A stretch of DNA of 64,000 bases. Origin: Rhodococcus yunnanensis NBRC 103083. GTDB taxonomy: Bacteria; Actinomycetota; Actinomycetes; Mycobacteriales; Mycobacteriaceae. The stretch spans positions 1-64,000 of the forward strand of contig NZ_BCXH01000010.1 in assembly GCF_001895005.1 (NCBI RefSeq), given 5' to 3'. The translations under genes were made by a program, and so were the position numbers. Of this stretch, positions 34,018 through 42,170 are shown one piece after another (the first letter of the stretch is position 1; every line of letters begins with the position of its first letter). Below the pieces are notes generated by a model. It worked only from the letters and a program-made list of their open reading frames with translations. It was not told the origin of the DNA and did not search any database.

Positions 34018-34626
34018 GTGACGGACCGGCCTGCGTCACTCCGACGGGGCCGTGGACGCCGTCCCGCCGGTGAGGTCCGCGCTGCCGCACTCCGCGCCGC
34101 ATCCGACATCCTCTTCGAGAGCGGCATGGCCGCAATCACTTTCGAGAAGGTCGCCTCGAAGGCGGGCGTGAGCAAGATGACGCTCTACAAGTGGTGGCCG
34201 TCGCCGGGAGCGCTTGCGTACGAGGCATATTCGGTTGCAGTCGAGGACACACTGGCATTCGAGGACACCGGCGATATCATCGTCGACCTGAAGACGCAGC
34301 TGCGCGCATTCGTGTCACTGTTGACGACCGATCGCGCAGGCCGGGTCATCGCAGAGCTCATCGGCGCTGCACAGACCGATCCCGCACTCGCCGACGAGTT
34401 CGTCCGCTCGTATGCAGGTCCACGCCGCAGCCTGGCGGTCGAGCGACTCATCTCCGCTCGCCGTGCCGGGCAGATTGCCGACGGGGTCGATCTGAACGGC
34501 GTCGTGGATCAGCTCTGGGGAGCCTGCTACCACCGGTTGTTGTTGCCGACCCTGCCACTGACCCCGGAGTTCGGCGACGCTCTCGTCGACAACCTCGCGT
34601 TGGGGATCACCCGGCCCCGCCGTTGA
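34018..34626 (+). CDS. TetR/AcrR family regulator
   Basis: This 202-residue regulator has a helix-turn-helix at about residues 15-62 (AAALRAASDILFESGMAAITFEKVASKAGVSKMTLYKWWPSPGALAYEAY) and a C-terminal ligand domain that ends TLPLTPEFGDALVDNLALGITRPRR, the TetR_C_16-like form. GTG 34018, five bases after GAAGGGG, is preferred to GTG 34012. The nearest candidate target is the thioredoxin reductase-like gene upstream on the same strand. No clear operator is seen in the 104-bp gap. Confidence 0.86.
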   Translation: MTDRPASLRRGRGRRPAGEVRAAALRAASDILFESGMAAITFEKVASKAGVSKMTLYKWWPSPGALAYEAYSVAVEDTLAFEDTGDIIVDLKTQLRAFVSLLTTDRAGRVIAELIGAAQTDPALADEFVRSYAGPRRSLAVERLISARRAGQIADGVDLNGVVDQLWGACYHRLLLPTLPLTPEFGDALVDNLALGITRPRR

Positions 34627-34659
34627 CGTGGAGCACCTCGGGCGCGTCGCTGTCCGCGC

Positions 34660-35379
34660 TCAGACGTCGAGGCCGGCGAGCACCTCCACCACCTGAGACT
34701 CGATATCCTCCTTGTCCAGCCCAAGATCGGCGAGAACCCCCGTGCCCGACTCGAATTCGAGCAAGGCGAGCAGGATGTGCTCGGTGCCGATGTAGTTGTG
34801 CCCGAGACGAAGAGCCTGACGGAACGTCAGCTCGACGACCTTCTTCGAGCCGGCGTCGTACGGAATCAAGGCAGGCATCGTCTCGGCCGCAGCAGGGAGC
34901 AGCGGCGTAACGGCATCACGAACGGACTGCTCGGTGCGCCCCGCGGACAGCAGAAGCCTCGCACCGATCGACTCGGTGTCGCCGAGCAGGCCGAGAATCA
35001 GGTGCACGGGCATGATCTCCGCGTTGTGTGCCGCGTGCGCCTCGTTCTGCGATCCCACCATCACGTTCTTCGCACGGGGCGTGAATCGCTTGAAGCCCTC
35101 TCGGGGATCCATATCGGAATCGGAGCCCTTCGGCACGAAACGCTTCTGCGCAGCCTGTTTCGACACGCCCATGCTTCGCCCGATATCGGTCCACGACGCG
35201 CCTGACCGTCGGGCCTGGTCCACGAAGTGGCCGATCAGATGATCGGCGAGATCGCCGAGTGAATCCGCGGCGATGACGGCGTCGGACAGCTGTTCGAGCT
35301 CGTCGTCGTGCACCTTCTTGATGGCGTCGATCAGGTCGTCGAGGCGGACTGGGACGGTGATTTTCGTTGGCTCGGTCAT
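34660..35379 (-). CDS. HTH plus Clp N-terminal domain protein without ATPase
   Basis: This protein has 239 residues. Residues 1-95 are helical and carry a helix-turn-helix (ARRSGASWTDIGRSMGVSKQAAQKRF). Residues 100-238 form two ClpN repeats as in the N-terminal domain of ClpC/ClpA (FTPRAKNVMVGSQNEAHAAHNAEIMPVHLILGLLGD and FRQALRLGHNYIGTEHILLALLEFESGTG). There is no AAA+ module. It may be a regulator that senses an unfolded or adaptor-bound partner through the ClpN domain. Two perfect inverted repeats touch its start codon, so autoregulation is likely. The DUF6069 gene lies directly upstream and overlaps the second repeat. Confidence 0.86.
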   Translation of the reverse strand: MTEPTKITVPVRLDDLIDAIKKVHDDELEQLSDAVIAADSLGDLADHLIGHFVDQARRSGASWTDIGRSMGVSKQAAQKRFVPKGSDSDMDPREGFKRFTPRAKNVMVGSQNEAHAAHNAEIMPVHLILGLLGDTESIGARLLLSAGRTEQSVRDAVTPLLPAAAETMPALIPYDAGSKKVVELTFRQALRLGHNYIGTEHILLALLEFESGTGVLADLGLDKEDIESQVVEVLAGLDV

Positions 35380-35429
35380 GCGTCAACGATAGGTTGACGC
35401 ATGGCTATCGTCAACCCTTGGTTGACGAT
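35380..35429. promoter_or_regulatory. Two perfect inverted repeats at the start of the HTH-ClpN gene
   Basis: GCGTCAAC-N5-GTTGACGC (35380-35400) is perfect over 8-5-8 and begins one base before the ATG at 35377-35379. ATCGTCAAC-N5-GTTGACGAT (35407-35429) is perfect over 9-5-9. Both share GTCAAC-N5-GTTGAC with centres 28 bp apart (35390 and 35418). They fit a dimeric HTH protein; the second overlaps the end of the upstream DUF6069 gene. Confidence 0.85.
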
Positions 35430-35869
35430 TTGATGCTCGCGCCGCGTCTCATCGACTCAAGACCAAGCGGGACCACGACAGCGATGACGACGTGCATCAG
35501 CGACAACGTCACCGTGCTCGGAGTGTCGAAGTCGGCAGCAAGAGTCAGCGCGATCGTCCCCAGGGGCGCGAGGATGCCCACGACCTGGGCGATTCTGATC
35601 ACCGGGAGCCACCACCTCGACACGACGGCTGCGATCGCCGTCCCGAGAAGAACGGGAATCACCGTCAGCGTCACCACGCCGCCAGGAGCCACGGCCATCG
35701 TCGTATCGCCGTCGGTGAGTTCGAACGAGGCGTCTGCCACCAGACCGATCAGCCAGAGCACGAGATTGCCGACGAGCGCGGCCACCGTCGTGACAATGAT
35801 TGCCTGAGGGCGCGCGAGGGCAGGTACGGCGAGGGAGGTGAACGACCGAGATTCGGGTGAAACGGTCAT
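35411..35869 (-). CDS. DUF6069-like membrane protein
   Basis: This 152-residue protein has four predicted membrane helices (VTTVAALVGNLVLWLIGLVA, VVTLTVIPVLLGTAIAAVV, IRIAQVVGILAPLGTIALTL, LMHVVIAVVVPLGL). It matches the small actinobacterial DUF6069 family of unknown role. The ATG at 35867-35869 follows GGAGTTCCTC, a good ribosome site; the longer frame upstream is rejected. Its stop is inside the inverted repeat of the HTH-ClpN gene downstream, so the two could be one operon in which the repeats act as an internal operator. Confidence 0.75.
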   Translation of the reverse strand: MTVSPESRSFTSLAVPALARPQAIIVTTVAALVGNLVLWLIGLVADASFELTDGDTTMAVAPGGVVTLTVIPVLLGTAIAAVVSRWWLPVIRIAQVVGILAPLGTIALTLAADFDTPSTVTLSLMHVVIAVVVPLGLESMRRGASIKSSTKG

Positions 35870-36065
35870 GAGGAACTCCTGTCGTGGGATTGTCGAAGGC
35901 CGATCCAGAGGATGGACCACGGCACCGACAGAAATTCATCGCCGAGCGGTTATGCACGCGGTTAGGACCACCTACAGTAATCTCCCACTGGGTGGCATAT
36001 TCGCCGCGGTTCGGTGACGACGACCATGCAATCATCACGCGAAACGAGCAAAGGGGGAGCCTTCG
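35870..36065. other. Divergent intergenic region
   Basis: A 196-bp region separates the leftward DUF6069 gene from the rightward GGDEF-EAL gene. It is AT-richer than its surroundings and must contain both promoters. I see AAAGGGGGAG as the ribosome site of the right-hand gene (36052-36061) but no convincing operator. Confidence 0.5.
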
Positions 36066-38306
36066 ATGCACACGAAGGTTCCCACGATCACCAAAGCCCT
36101 CGTCGGTGCGCCCAAACTGGTCGGAATCCTGTCGGTCGTGCTCGCTGCCGCCGTGGTGTTCTACGTCGGCGATTCATCGGTTCGGTCGATCGTGCTGGGA
36201 AGTTTCGCGCTGGCGTCGGTGGTGTCGATCAGCGTCGGGATTCGCCGCTACCGACCTGCCGACTCGACATCGTGGTGGTGCCTGTTCGGCGCTTCGGCAC
36301 TGTTTCTCATCGGAGTAGGCCTGCGCGGCGACCCGGCGGTGTATCCCGACGGCATCACCGCGCTGTCCAATGCACTGACGTTGGGTGGATACGTGCTCAT
36401 CGGCACGGCACTCGCCCGGTGGATCCTCGAACGTCGATCCAGAGACGACATCACACCGCTGATCGACGCCGCACTGATCTCCATCGGCACCATGTTCCTG
36501 TCCTGGGTTCTGTTGATATCGCCGATACTCGGCGGTGAGGTCAGCACCTTCGCCGCTGTCGGCAACGGACTGTATCCGGCGATCGATGCAGGGATGATCA
36601 CACTCGCGACCCACCTGCTCGTCTCCTCCGAGCGGCGCAATCGTTCACTGCGCCTGCTGCTGCTCGCGCTGGTGGCGATACTGATCGGCGACGTCGCCTA
36701 CGCGTATTCGATCTCGCGCACCGATCAACTGTCTGCGGGAATTCTCGACGGCATCTATCTGCTCGCCTATGCCGCGGTGGCACTGGCTGCGCTCAGCCCT
36801 CAGATGGCGACCATGTCGCATCGCCAGAACGGCTCACCTCGGCACCGACGCCGCCAGGTCGTGTTCGTCCTCGTCCTGGCGGCGGTCTGTGCCTCCATCC
36901 CCATACTCGGCACCGCTCAGTCGACAGCCGATCTGGCTGTGCGCTCGGCACTCCTCGCAGCAATGCTCATCGGTACGTTCCTGCGCGGCGAACGCGCGAT
37001 GAGTCTGGTCGAACGTAGCGAGGACGACGCGCGGTACCGAGCCGCACACGACGCACTCACGGGGCTGCCCAATCGAACCATTCTCGACGAGGAGTTCGCG
37101 CGGCTCTCCGCACAGGACGGCCGCGGTCGTATCTTCGTTCTCTTCGTCGATCTCGACAATTTCAAGATGGTCAACGATTCCTACGGGCACCGGGTCGGCG
37201 ACGAGATGATCGCCGCCGCAGCACATCGACTGCGGGCGACGGTCCGTTCCTCGGACACCGTGGTTCGGTACGCGGGCGACGAGTTCATCGTGATCGGCCG
37301 ATCGACGAGACCCCAGATCGAGGCACTCGCGCAGGCAGTCATCGATCGCATCGCGGAACCGTTCGCACTCAGTGCCGCCGCCACCTACGTCACCGCTTCG
37401 GTCGGTATCGCGACGGCAGACAATCGATCCAACGACCTCGACGAGGTCATACGCGAGGCAGATATCGCGATGTATCAGGCGAAAGCCCATGGCGCCTCGC
37501 GTTTCTCGATCTTCGACGAGTCACTACGGGCGTCGTCGACGGCAGCCATCGAGACAGCGACAGCACTGCGAGGCGCCGTCGCCAGAGGTGAACTCGAGGT
37601 CCACTACCAACCGATCGTGGCCACCGTGTCGCGGAACACCGTGGTGTACGAGGCGCTGGTCCGGTGGAATCGCGACGGCGAACTCCGGTTGCCCGGCGAG
37701 TTCGTCTCCATCGCCGAGACGACCAATCTCATGGGCGATATCGGCGCATGGGTTCTGCGGACCGCGCTCGCCGACCTGGCCACACTGCGCGCCCACGGAC
37801 ACACGGTCACGATGTCGGTCAACGTGTCACCGACACAGTTGCGCGACGATTCGCTTCCGGTGCTCGTGGCTGCACTGCTCGACGAGTTCGAGCTCGACGG
37901 TGCGGATCTGGCGCTGGAAGTCACCGAGACCGCGCTGATCGACGACATCGTCGCCGCGAAGGACATACTCGAGCGACTCGCGGCCATGAACGTGCTGATC
38001 GTGCTCGACGATTTCGGAGTCGGATACTCCTCGATCGGGCGCCTACGCGAGCTTCCCATCGCGATACTGAAGATCGATCGGTCCTTCATCGCCGAGATCG
38101 ACTCGAGCAAATCGGCCGGATCCATCGTCACCGCGATCGCGTCGATGGCGCGTGCGCTCCCGATCTCGATCGTGGCCGAGGGAGTGGAGACCGAAGCGCA
38201 GGCGGCCGCCATCGAGGCTCTCGATTGCCGCTTCGCACAGGGCTTTCTCTACGGCAGACCTGCACCGTTGCACCACTGGATAGAACTCGCCCGGGTGAAC
38301 GGCTAG
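36066..38306 (+). CDS. Membrane GGDEF-EAL c-di-GMP enzyme
   Basis: This 746-residue protein has about eight to ten membrane helices (residues 15-315), then GGDEF (LTGLPNRTILDEE to FSIFDES) and EAL domains. The cyclase site is RYAGDEF, a usually active variant, with an intact RxxD inhibitory site (RSSD). The EAL site is complete: YEALVRW, SVNVSPTQL, LEVTETAL, LDDFGVGYSS, KIDRSFI, EGVETE and AQGFLYGRP. Of the four c-di-GMP proteins here this one most clearly keeps both sites. The start follows AAAGGGGGAG. It converges on kdpE with 23 bp between stops. The N-terminal sensor type is not recognised. Confidence 0.91.
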   Translation: MHTKVPTITKALVGAPKLVGILSVVLAAAVVFYVGDSSVRSIVLGSFALASVVSISVGIRRYRPADSTSWWCLFGASALFLIGVGLRGDPAVYPDGITALSNALTLGGYVLIGTALARWILERRSRDDITPLIDAALISIGTMFLSWVLLISPILGGEVSTFAAVGNGLYPAIDAGMITLATHLLVSSERRNRSLRLLLLALVAILIGDVAYAYSISRTDQLSAGILDGIYLLAYAAVALAALSPQMATMSHRQNGSPRHRRRQVVFVLVLAAVCASIPILGTAQSTADLAVRSALLAAMLIGTFLRGERAMSLVERSEDDARYRAAHDALTGLPNRTILDEEFARLSAQDGRGRIFVLFVDLDNFKMVNDSYGHRVGDEMIAAAAHRLRATVRSSDTVVRYAGDEFIVIGRSTRPQIEALAQAVIDRIAEPFALSAAATYVTASVGIATADNRSNDLDEVIREADIAMYQAKAHGASRFSIFDESLRASSTAAIETATALRGAVARGELEVHYQPIVATVSRNTVVYEALVRWNRDGELRLPGEFVSIAETTNLMGDIGAWVLRTALADLATLRAHGHTVTMSVNVSPTQLRDDSLPVLVAALLDEFELDGADLALEVTETALIDDIVAAKDILERLAAMNVLIVLDDFGVGYSSIGRLRELPIAILKIDRSFIAEIDSSKSAGSIVTAIASMARALPISIVAEGVETEAQAAAIEALDCRFAQGFLYGRPAPLHHWIELARVNG

Positions 38307-38329
38307 CAGCTGATGCGGTGTCCGTGACC

Positions 38330-39013
38330 TCACTGGAATCGATATCCCATTCCCGTTTCGGTGATCAGGTGCTTGGGATGCGACGGATCGTCTTCGAGCT
38401 TCTGGCGCAGCTGGCCGAGATAGATTCGGAGATAATGAGTCTCGCGCTCGTGCCGCGGACCCCACACCGTCTGCAGTATCTCCCGCTGCGACACCAGCTT
38501 TCCTCGATTGCGCGCGAGGATCTCGAGCACTCCCCATTCGGTACGGGTCAGGTGAACCTTCTGTCCATCACGCATCACGGTTTTGTTCGACAGGTCGACG
38601 GTGAAGGTCTCGGTCACCACCACAGCGTTCTCGGTCGCGTGCGGCCCACGGCGCTGAGCCGCCCGCAGCCGCGCCAACAGCTCGTCCATGCCGAACGGTT
38701 TGGTGACGAAGTCGTCGGCACCGGCATCGAGGGCTTCGACGGTATCCGCGGAATCGGTTCGCGCAGAGAGAATCACGATCGGAACATCGGTCCAGCCTCG
38801 TAAACCACCGATGACGTCGATCCCGTCGATATCGGGCAGCCCCAGATCCAGGATCACGATCTCGGGACGGAAATTGGCGGCGACGCGCAGCGCCTCGGCA
38901 CCCGACACCGCGACGGCGACCTCGTAACCGCGGACATTGAGGTTGATGCGCAGCGCTCGGACGATCTGCGGCTCGTCGTCGACCACGAGAACGCGCGTCC
39001 TGGCCCCCGTCAT
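38330..39013 (-). CDS. kdpE: KdpE response regulator
   Basis: This 227-residue OmpR-type regulator has a receiver domain with acidic pair DDE at 11-13, the phospho-acceptor Asp in VILDLGLPDIDG (about residue 56), Thr/Ser in VILSART and Lys in VTKPFG. A winged-helix DNA-binding domain follows with LTRTEWGVLEILARNRGKLVSQREIL and HYLRIYLGQLRQKLEDDP. It pairs with KdpD to switch on the kdp operon at low potassium. The ATG (39011-39013) is the one in the first of three 17-bp repeats that separate it from kdpD; ancestrally the genes probably overlapped by ATGA. Confidence 0.95.
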   Translation of the reverse strand: MTGARTRVLVVDDEPQIVRALRINLNVRGYEVAVAVSGAEALRVAANFRPEIVILDLGLPDIDGIDVIGGLRGWTDVPIVILSARTDSADTVEALDAGADDFVTKPFGMDELLARLRAAQRRGPHATENAVVVTETFTVDLSNKTVMRDGQKVHLTRTEWGVLEILARNRGKLVSQREILQTVWGPRHERETHYLRIYLGQLRQKLEDDPSHPKHLITETGMGYRFQ

Positions 39014-39058
39014 CGGATTACCGCCGTCATCGGATTACCGCTGTCATCGAATTACTGC
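39008..39058. repeat. 17-bp tandem triplication at the kdpD-kdpE junction
   Basis: CGTCATCGGATTACCGC lies at 39008-39024 and 39025-39041, with a diverged third copy TGTCATCGAATTACTGC at 39042-39058. Each copy carries TCAT, that is ATGA on the minus strand, and the codons for Ala-Val-Ile-Arg-stop. The kdpD stop is in the third copy and the kdpE start in the first. Confidence 0.9.
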
Positions 39059-41518
39059 CTTCAGATCGACGGTGATCGTCAGTCCGCCGCCCGGGGTGTC
39101 CGACGCCGCGACCGATCCACCCATTGCGTCCACGAATCCTCGGACGACGGACAGCCCGAGGCCGACGCCGACGCTGTTGTTGCGGTCGCCGAGCCGCTGG
39201 AACGCGTCGAACATCGTGCTTTCGGTGCCCTGTTCGATGCCGGGACCGCTGTCGGCGACCATGATCGAGACCTGTTCGCCGTTGCGGGTTGCGCCGATTC
39301 TGATGTCGCTGCCGGCTGCATGGCGCGCGCTGTTGTCGACGAGGTTGGCCAGAACACGCTCCAGCAGTCCTATGTCCGCCAGTACCTCGATGTCACCGAC
39401 GTCGATGTGCACGCGTTCGGCGGGTGCGACGGAGCCGACGAGTGCGCGGTGAACCACGTCCTCGACGAACACCGGTTGCAGATTCGGCCGAACGGCACCC
39501 GCCTGCAGTCTCGAGGAGTCGAGCAGATTCCCGACGAGGGCCGTGAGTTGATCGGTGGATTCGTCTATCGTCGCGAGCAATTCGGCCGTGTCCTCGGGGG
39601 AGAACTCGACGTCGGTGCTTCGGAGCGAGGACGACGCAGCCTTGACGGCGGCCAATGGGGTCCGCAGGTCGTGGCTGACGGCCGACAGCAACGCTCGGCG
39701 CAGCACGTCCGCCTCCGCCAGTGCGCGTGCGCGGCTGGCTTCCTCGGTCAGTCGCGCCTGCCGTACGAGCCCTGCCGCCTGGTTGGCGACCGCGGTGAGA
39801 ACTCGTCGGTCGTGCGCGCGAGTCCGCGTCCCCGCCAGAACCATCGTGAATTCGCCTCCCGGCGCATCGATTCGAGTGTCGGCCTGCTCCATCGTCGGCG
39901 CCGGTGCAGGCCCGACGCTGCCCACCGGTTCACCCGTCGCATCCTCGACGAGCGCCACGGCGCGTTGACCGTACGTTTCGCGGACCCGGCCGAGCAGCGC
40001 GTCGAGATCTGCGCCCCGCAGCACGGATCCGGCGAACAGAGTCAGCAATTCGGCTTCCTGCGAGGCGCGGCGTGCCTCCCTCGCACGCCGAGATGCGGTG
40101 TCCACCAACACGGCGACCGCAACTGCCACGATCAACAGCACGACCGTCACGACGAAATTCTCGGGTTCTGCGACGGTGAGGCTGTAGCGGGGCGCGGTGA
40201 AGAAGAAGTTCAGCAGAAATCCGGCGATGAGCGCCGACAGTGCCGCAGGCGCAACACCTCCCAACAATGCGACACACAGCACCACCATGAAGAACAGTGC
40301 GCTCTCACCGCTCGAATCGAACTGGGGATCGACGAGTGCGAGCACTCCGGCGGCACCGCACGGGACGGCAACAGCGGCAATCCACGACAGAATCCGGCGG
40401 CTGCGTGGATCGGTGGTCGCCCGCCGTCGCCACCGAAAGCCCGTCTCCCCGTGCGTCACCATGTGGACGTCGATGGTGCCGGAATTCTGGACGACGGCCG
40501 ATCCGATTCCCTCGTCGAGAATCCGCGCGAACCGGGAGCGCCTGGAGGTCCCGATGACCAGCTGGGTCGCATTGACCCCGCGCGCGAACTCGAGCAGCGT
40601 GGAGGGGACGTCGTCGCCGACGACACTGTGCATGCTGGCGCCGAGAGCCGTGGCCAGCGTTCGGACGGCCCCCATCTGCGGCGCGGAGACACCGGCCAAT
40701 CCGTCGCCGCGCACGATGTGCAGCACCATCAACTCGGCACTCGATCGCGAGGCGATGCGGCTGGCTCGTCGAACCAGCGTTTCCGACTCCGGGCCTCCCG
40801 TCACCGCCACGACGACTCGTTCGCGCGCCTCCCAGGTGTCGGTGATGTGTTTGTCGTTGCGGTACTTCACCAATGCGGCATCGACCTGGTCGGCGATCCA
40901 CAGCAGCGACAGCTCTCGCAGCGCGGTCAGATTCCCGCGCCGAAAGTAGTTGTCGAGTGCCGCGTCGATCTTGTCCGGTGCATAGATGTTGCCGTGTGAC
41001 AGCCTGCGGCGCAGCGCTTCCGGAGTGATATCGACGAGTTCGACTTGCGCGGCGGCGCGGACGACGTTGTCGGGGACCGTCTCCCGTTGTACGACACCGG
41101 TGATCTGCTGGACGACGTCGTTGAGAGATTCCAGATGCTGAACGTTCAGCGTGGAGACGACGTCGAGTCCTGCGTCGAGCAACACCTCGACGTCCTGCCA
41201 TCGTTTCGCATTGACCGAGCCGGGTGTGTTGGTGTGTGCGAGCTCGTCGACCAACACCAGATCCGGGCGACGAGCCAGCACGGCGACGAGATCCAGTTCG
41301 AGGCCGACGGTTCCCCGGTACTCGATCTCGATCGGCGGAACGACCTCGATGCCCTCCATCGCAGCCGCCGTTCGTGCGCGGCCGTGTGTTTCCACGAGCG
41401 CCGCGACGACGTCGCATCCCCGTTCCCGGCGTCGATGCGCTTCACCGAGCATCGCGAACGTCTTCCCGACGCCGGGTGCCGCACCCAGGTAGATCCGCAA
41501 CTCACCGCGAGCGTTCAC
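39044..41518 (-). CDS. kdpD: KdpD sensor histidine kinase
   Basis: This 824-residue kinase is full length for KdpD. It has the N-terminal KdpD domain with P-loop GAAPGVGKTFAMLGEAHRRR and DLVLVDELAHTN, a universal-stress-type domain (about 245-365), a four-helix DUF4118 membrane region (about 390-500), a GAF-like segment, then the kinase core: H-box SHDLRTPLAAVKA, N-box LVDNSARHA, G-box VADSGPGIEQG and GVGLGLSVVRGFVDAMGGS. It senses low K+ or ionic stress and phosphorylates KdpE. It is 12 bp downstream of kdpC on the same strand and belongs to the same operon. Confidence 0.95.
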   Translation of the reverse strand: MNARGELRIYLGAAPGVGKTFAMLGEAHRRRERGCDVVAALVETHGRARTAAAMEGIEVVPPIEIEYRGTVGLELDLVAVLARRPDLVLVDELAHTNTPGSVNAKRWQDVEVLLDAGLDVVSTLNVQHLESLNDVVQQITGVVQRETVPDNVVRAAAQVELVDITPEALRRRLSHGNIYAPDKIDAALDNYFRRGNLTALRELSLLWIADQVDAALVKYRNDKHITDTWEARERVVVAVTGGPESETLVRRASRIASRSSAELMVLHIVRGDGLAGVSAPQMGAVRTLATALGASMHSVVGDDVPSTLLEFARGVNATQLVIGTSRRSRFARILDEGIGSAVVQNSGTIDVHMVTHGETGFRWRRRATTDPRSRRILSWIAAVAVPCGAAGVLALVDPQFDSSGESALFFMVVLCVALLGGVAPAALSALIAGFLLNFFFTAPRYSLTVAEPENFVVTVVLLIVAVAVAVLVDTASRRAREARRASQEAELLTLFAGSVLRGADLDALLGRVRETYGQRAVALVEDATGEPVGSVGPAPAPTMEQADTRIDAPGGEFTMVLAGTRTRAHDRRVLTAVANQAAGLVRQARLTEEASRARALAEADVLRRALLSAVSHDLRTPLAAVKAASSSLRSTDVEFSPEDTAELLATIDESTDQLTALVGNLLDSSRLQAGAVRPNLQPVFVEDVVHRALVGSVAPAERVHIDVGDIEVLADIGLLERVLANLVDNSARHAAGSDIRIGATRNGEQVSIMVADSGPGIEQGTESTMFDAFQRLGDRNNSVGVGLGLSVVRGFVDAMGGSVAASDTPGGGLTITVDLKAVIR

Positions 41519-41530
41519 AGATGTCTTCTC

Positions 41531-42169
41531 CTACTCGGTACTGCAGGCCGGCGCGGTCAGCCCGAGAGCCACGTTGAGCTCGGGGACGTCGACTGCAGCT
41601 GCCCCGAGTACACCGTACTGCGGTGGGTCGGTGTAGTCGCGCACCAACGCTTCGACGTCGGACACGCTCATCCCGTTGACCTGTGCGACGCGCGCCACCT
41701 GGATCGCCGCATAGGCGGGGCTGATGTCCGGGTCGATACCCGATCCGGAGCCGGTGAGGGCGTCGACCGGCACCTGCGCGGGATCCACGTTCTCCCGCTC
41801 GGCGACGTAGGCCCGCCTCTGAGCGACGAACGATGCGAGCACTTCGCTGCTCGGACCCTGGTTGGTGGGCAGCGCCGCGCTCGGATCGCCCGGTGCGAAC
41901 GCGTCCTCGTCCGCCACCGACCCGGTGACGCGGGGATGGAAGTACGGGTCGGGTTGCCCGGCGGGGACCTGTGGGTCGACGCCGATCAACGAGCTCCCGA
42001 CGACGCAGCCGCCAGCGTCACGCAGCGGTGATCCTTCCGCCGAGTGCGTGTCGAGGCGACTGATGCCCCACACCGCGGCCGGGTATCCGATTCCGAGCAC
42101 GACGGTGAACACCGCCAGTACCGCGAACCCCGCGAGCATCTGACGCAGAAAACCCTGAGCGAAGCGCAT
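41531..42169 (-). CDS. kdpC: KdpC subunit of the K+-transporting ATPase
   Basis: This 212-residue protein has one N-terminal membrane helix (residues 10-35, FLRQMLAGFAVLAVFTVVLGIGYPAAVWGIS) and the external KdpC domain. Its features are GSSLIGxD (SLIGVDPQ), YFHPRVT (usually YFxxRPS), TGSGSGIDPDISPAYAAIQVARVA and a late VNVALN-type segment (LNVALGL). It stabilises the KdpFABC complex. ATG 42167-42169, one base after the kdpB stop, is preferred to the TTG at 42178. Potassium-pump context is complete here. Confidence 0.94.
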   Translation of the reverse strand: MRFAQGFLRQMLAGFAVLAVFTVVLGIGYPAAVWGISRLDTHSAEGSPLRDAGGCVVGSSLIGVDPQVPAGQPDPYFHPRVTGSVADEDAFAPGDPSAALPTNQGPSSEVLASFVAQRRAYVAERENVDPAQVPVDALTGSGSGIDPDISPAYAAIQVARVAQVNGMSVSDVEALVRDYTDPPQYGVLGAAAVDVPELNVALGLTAPACSTE

Positions 42170-42170
42170 G

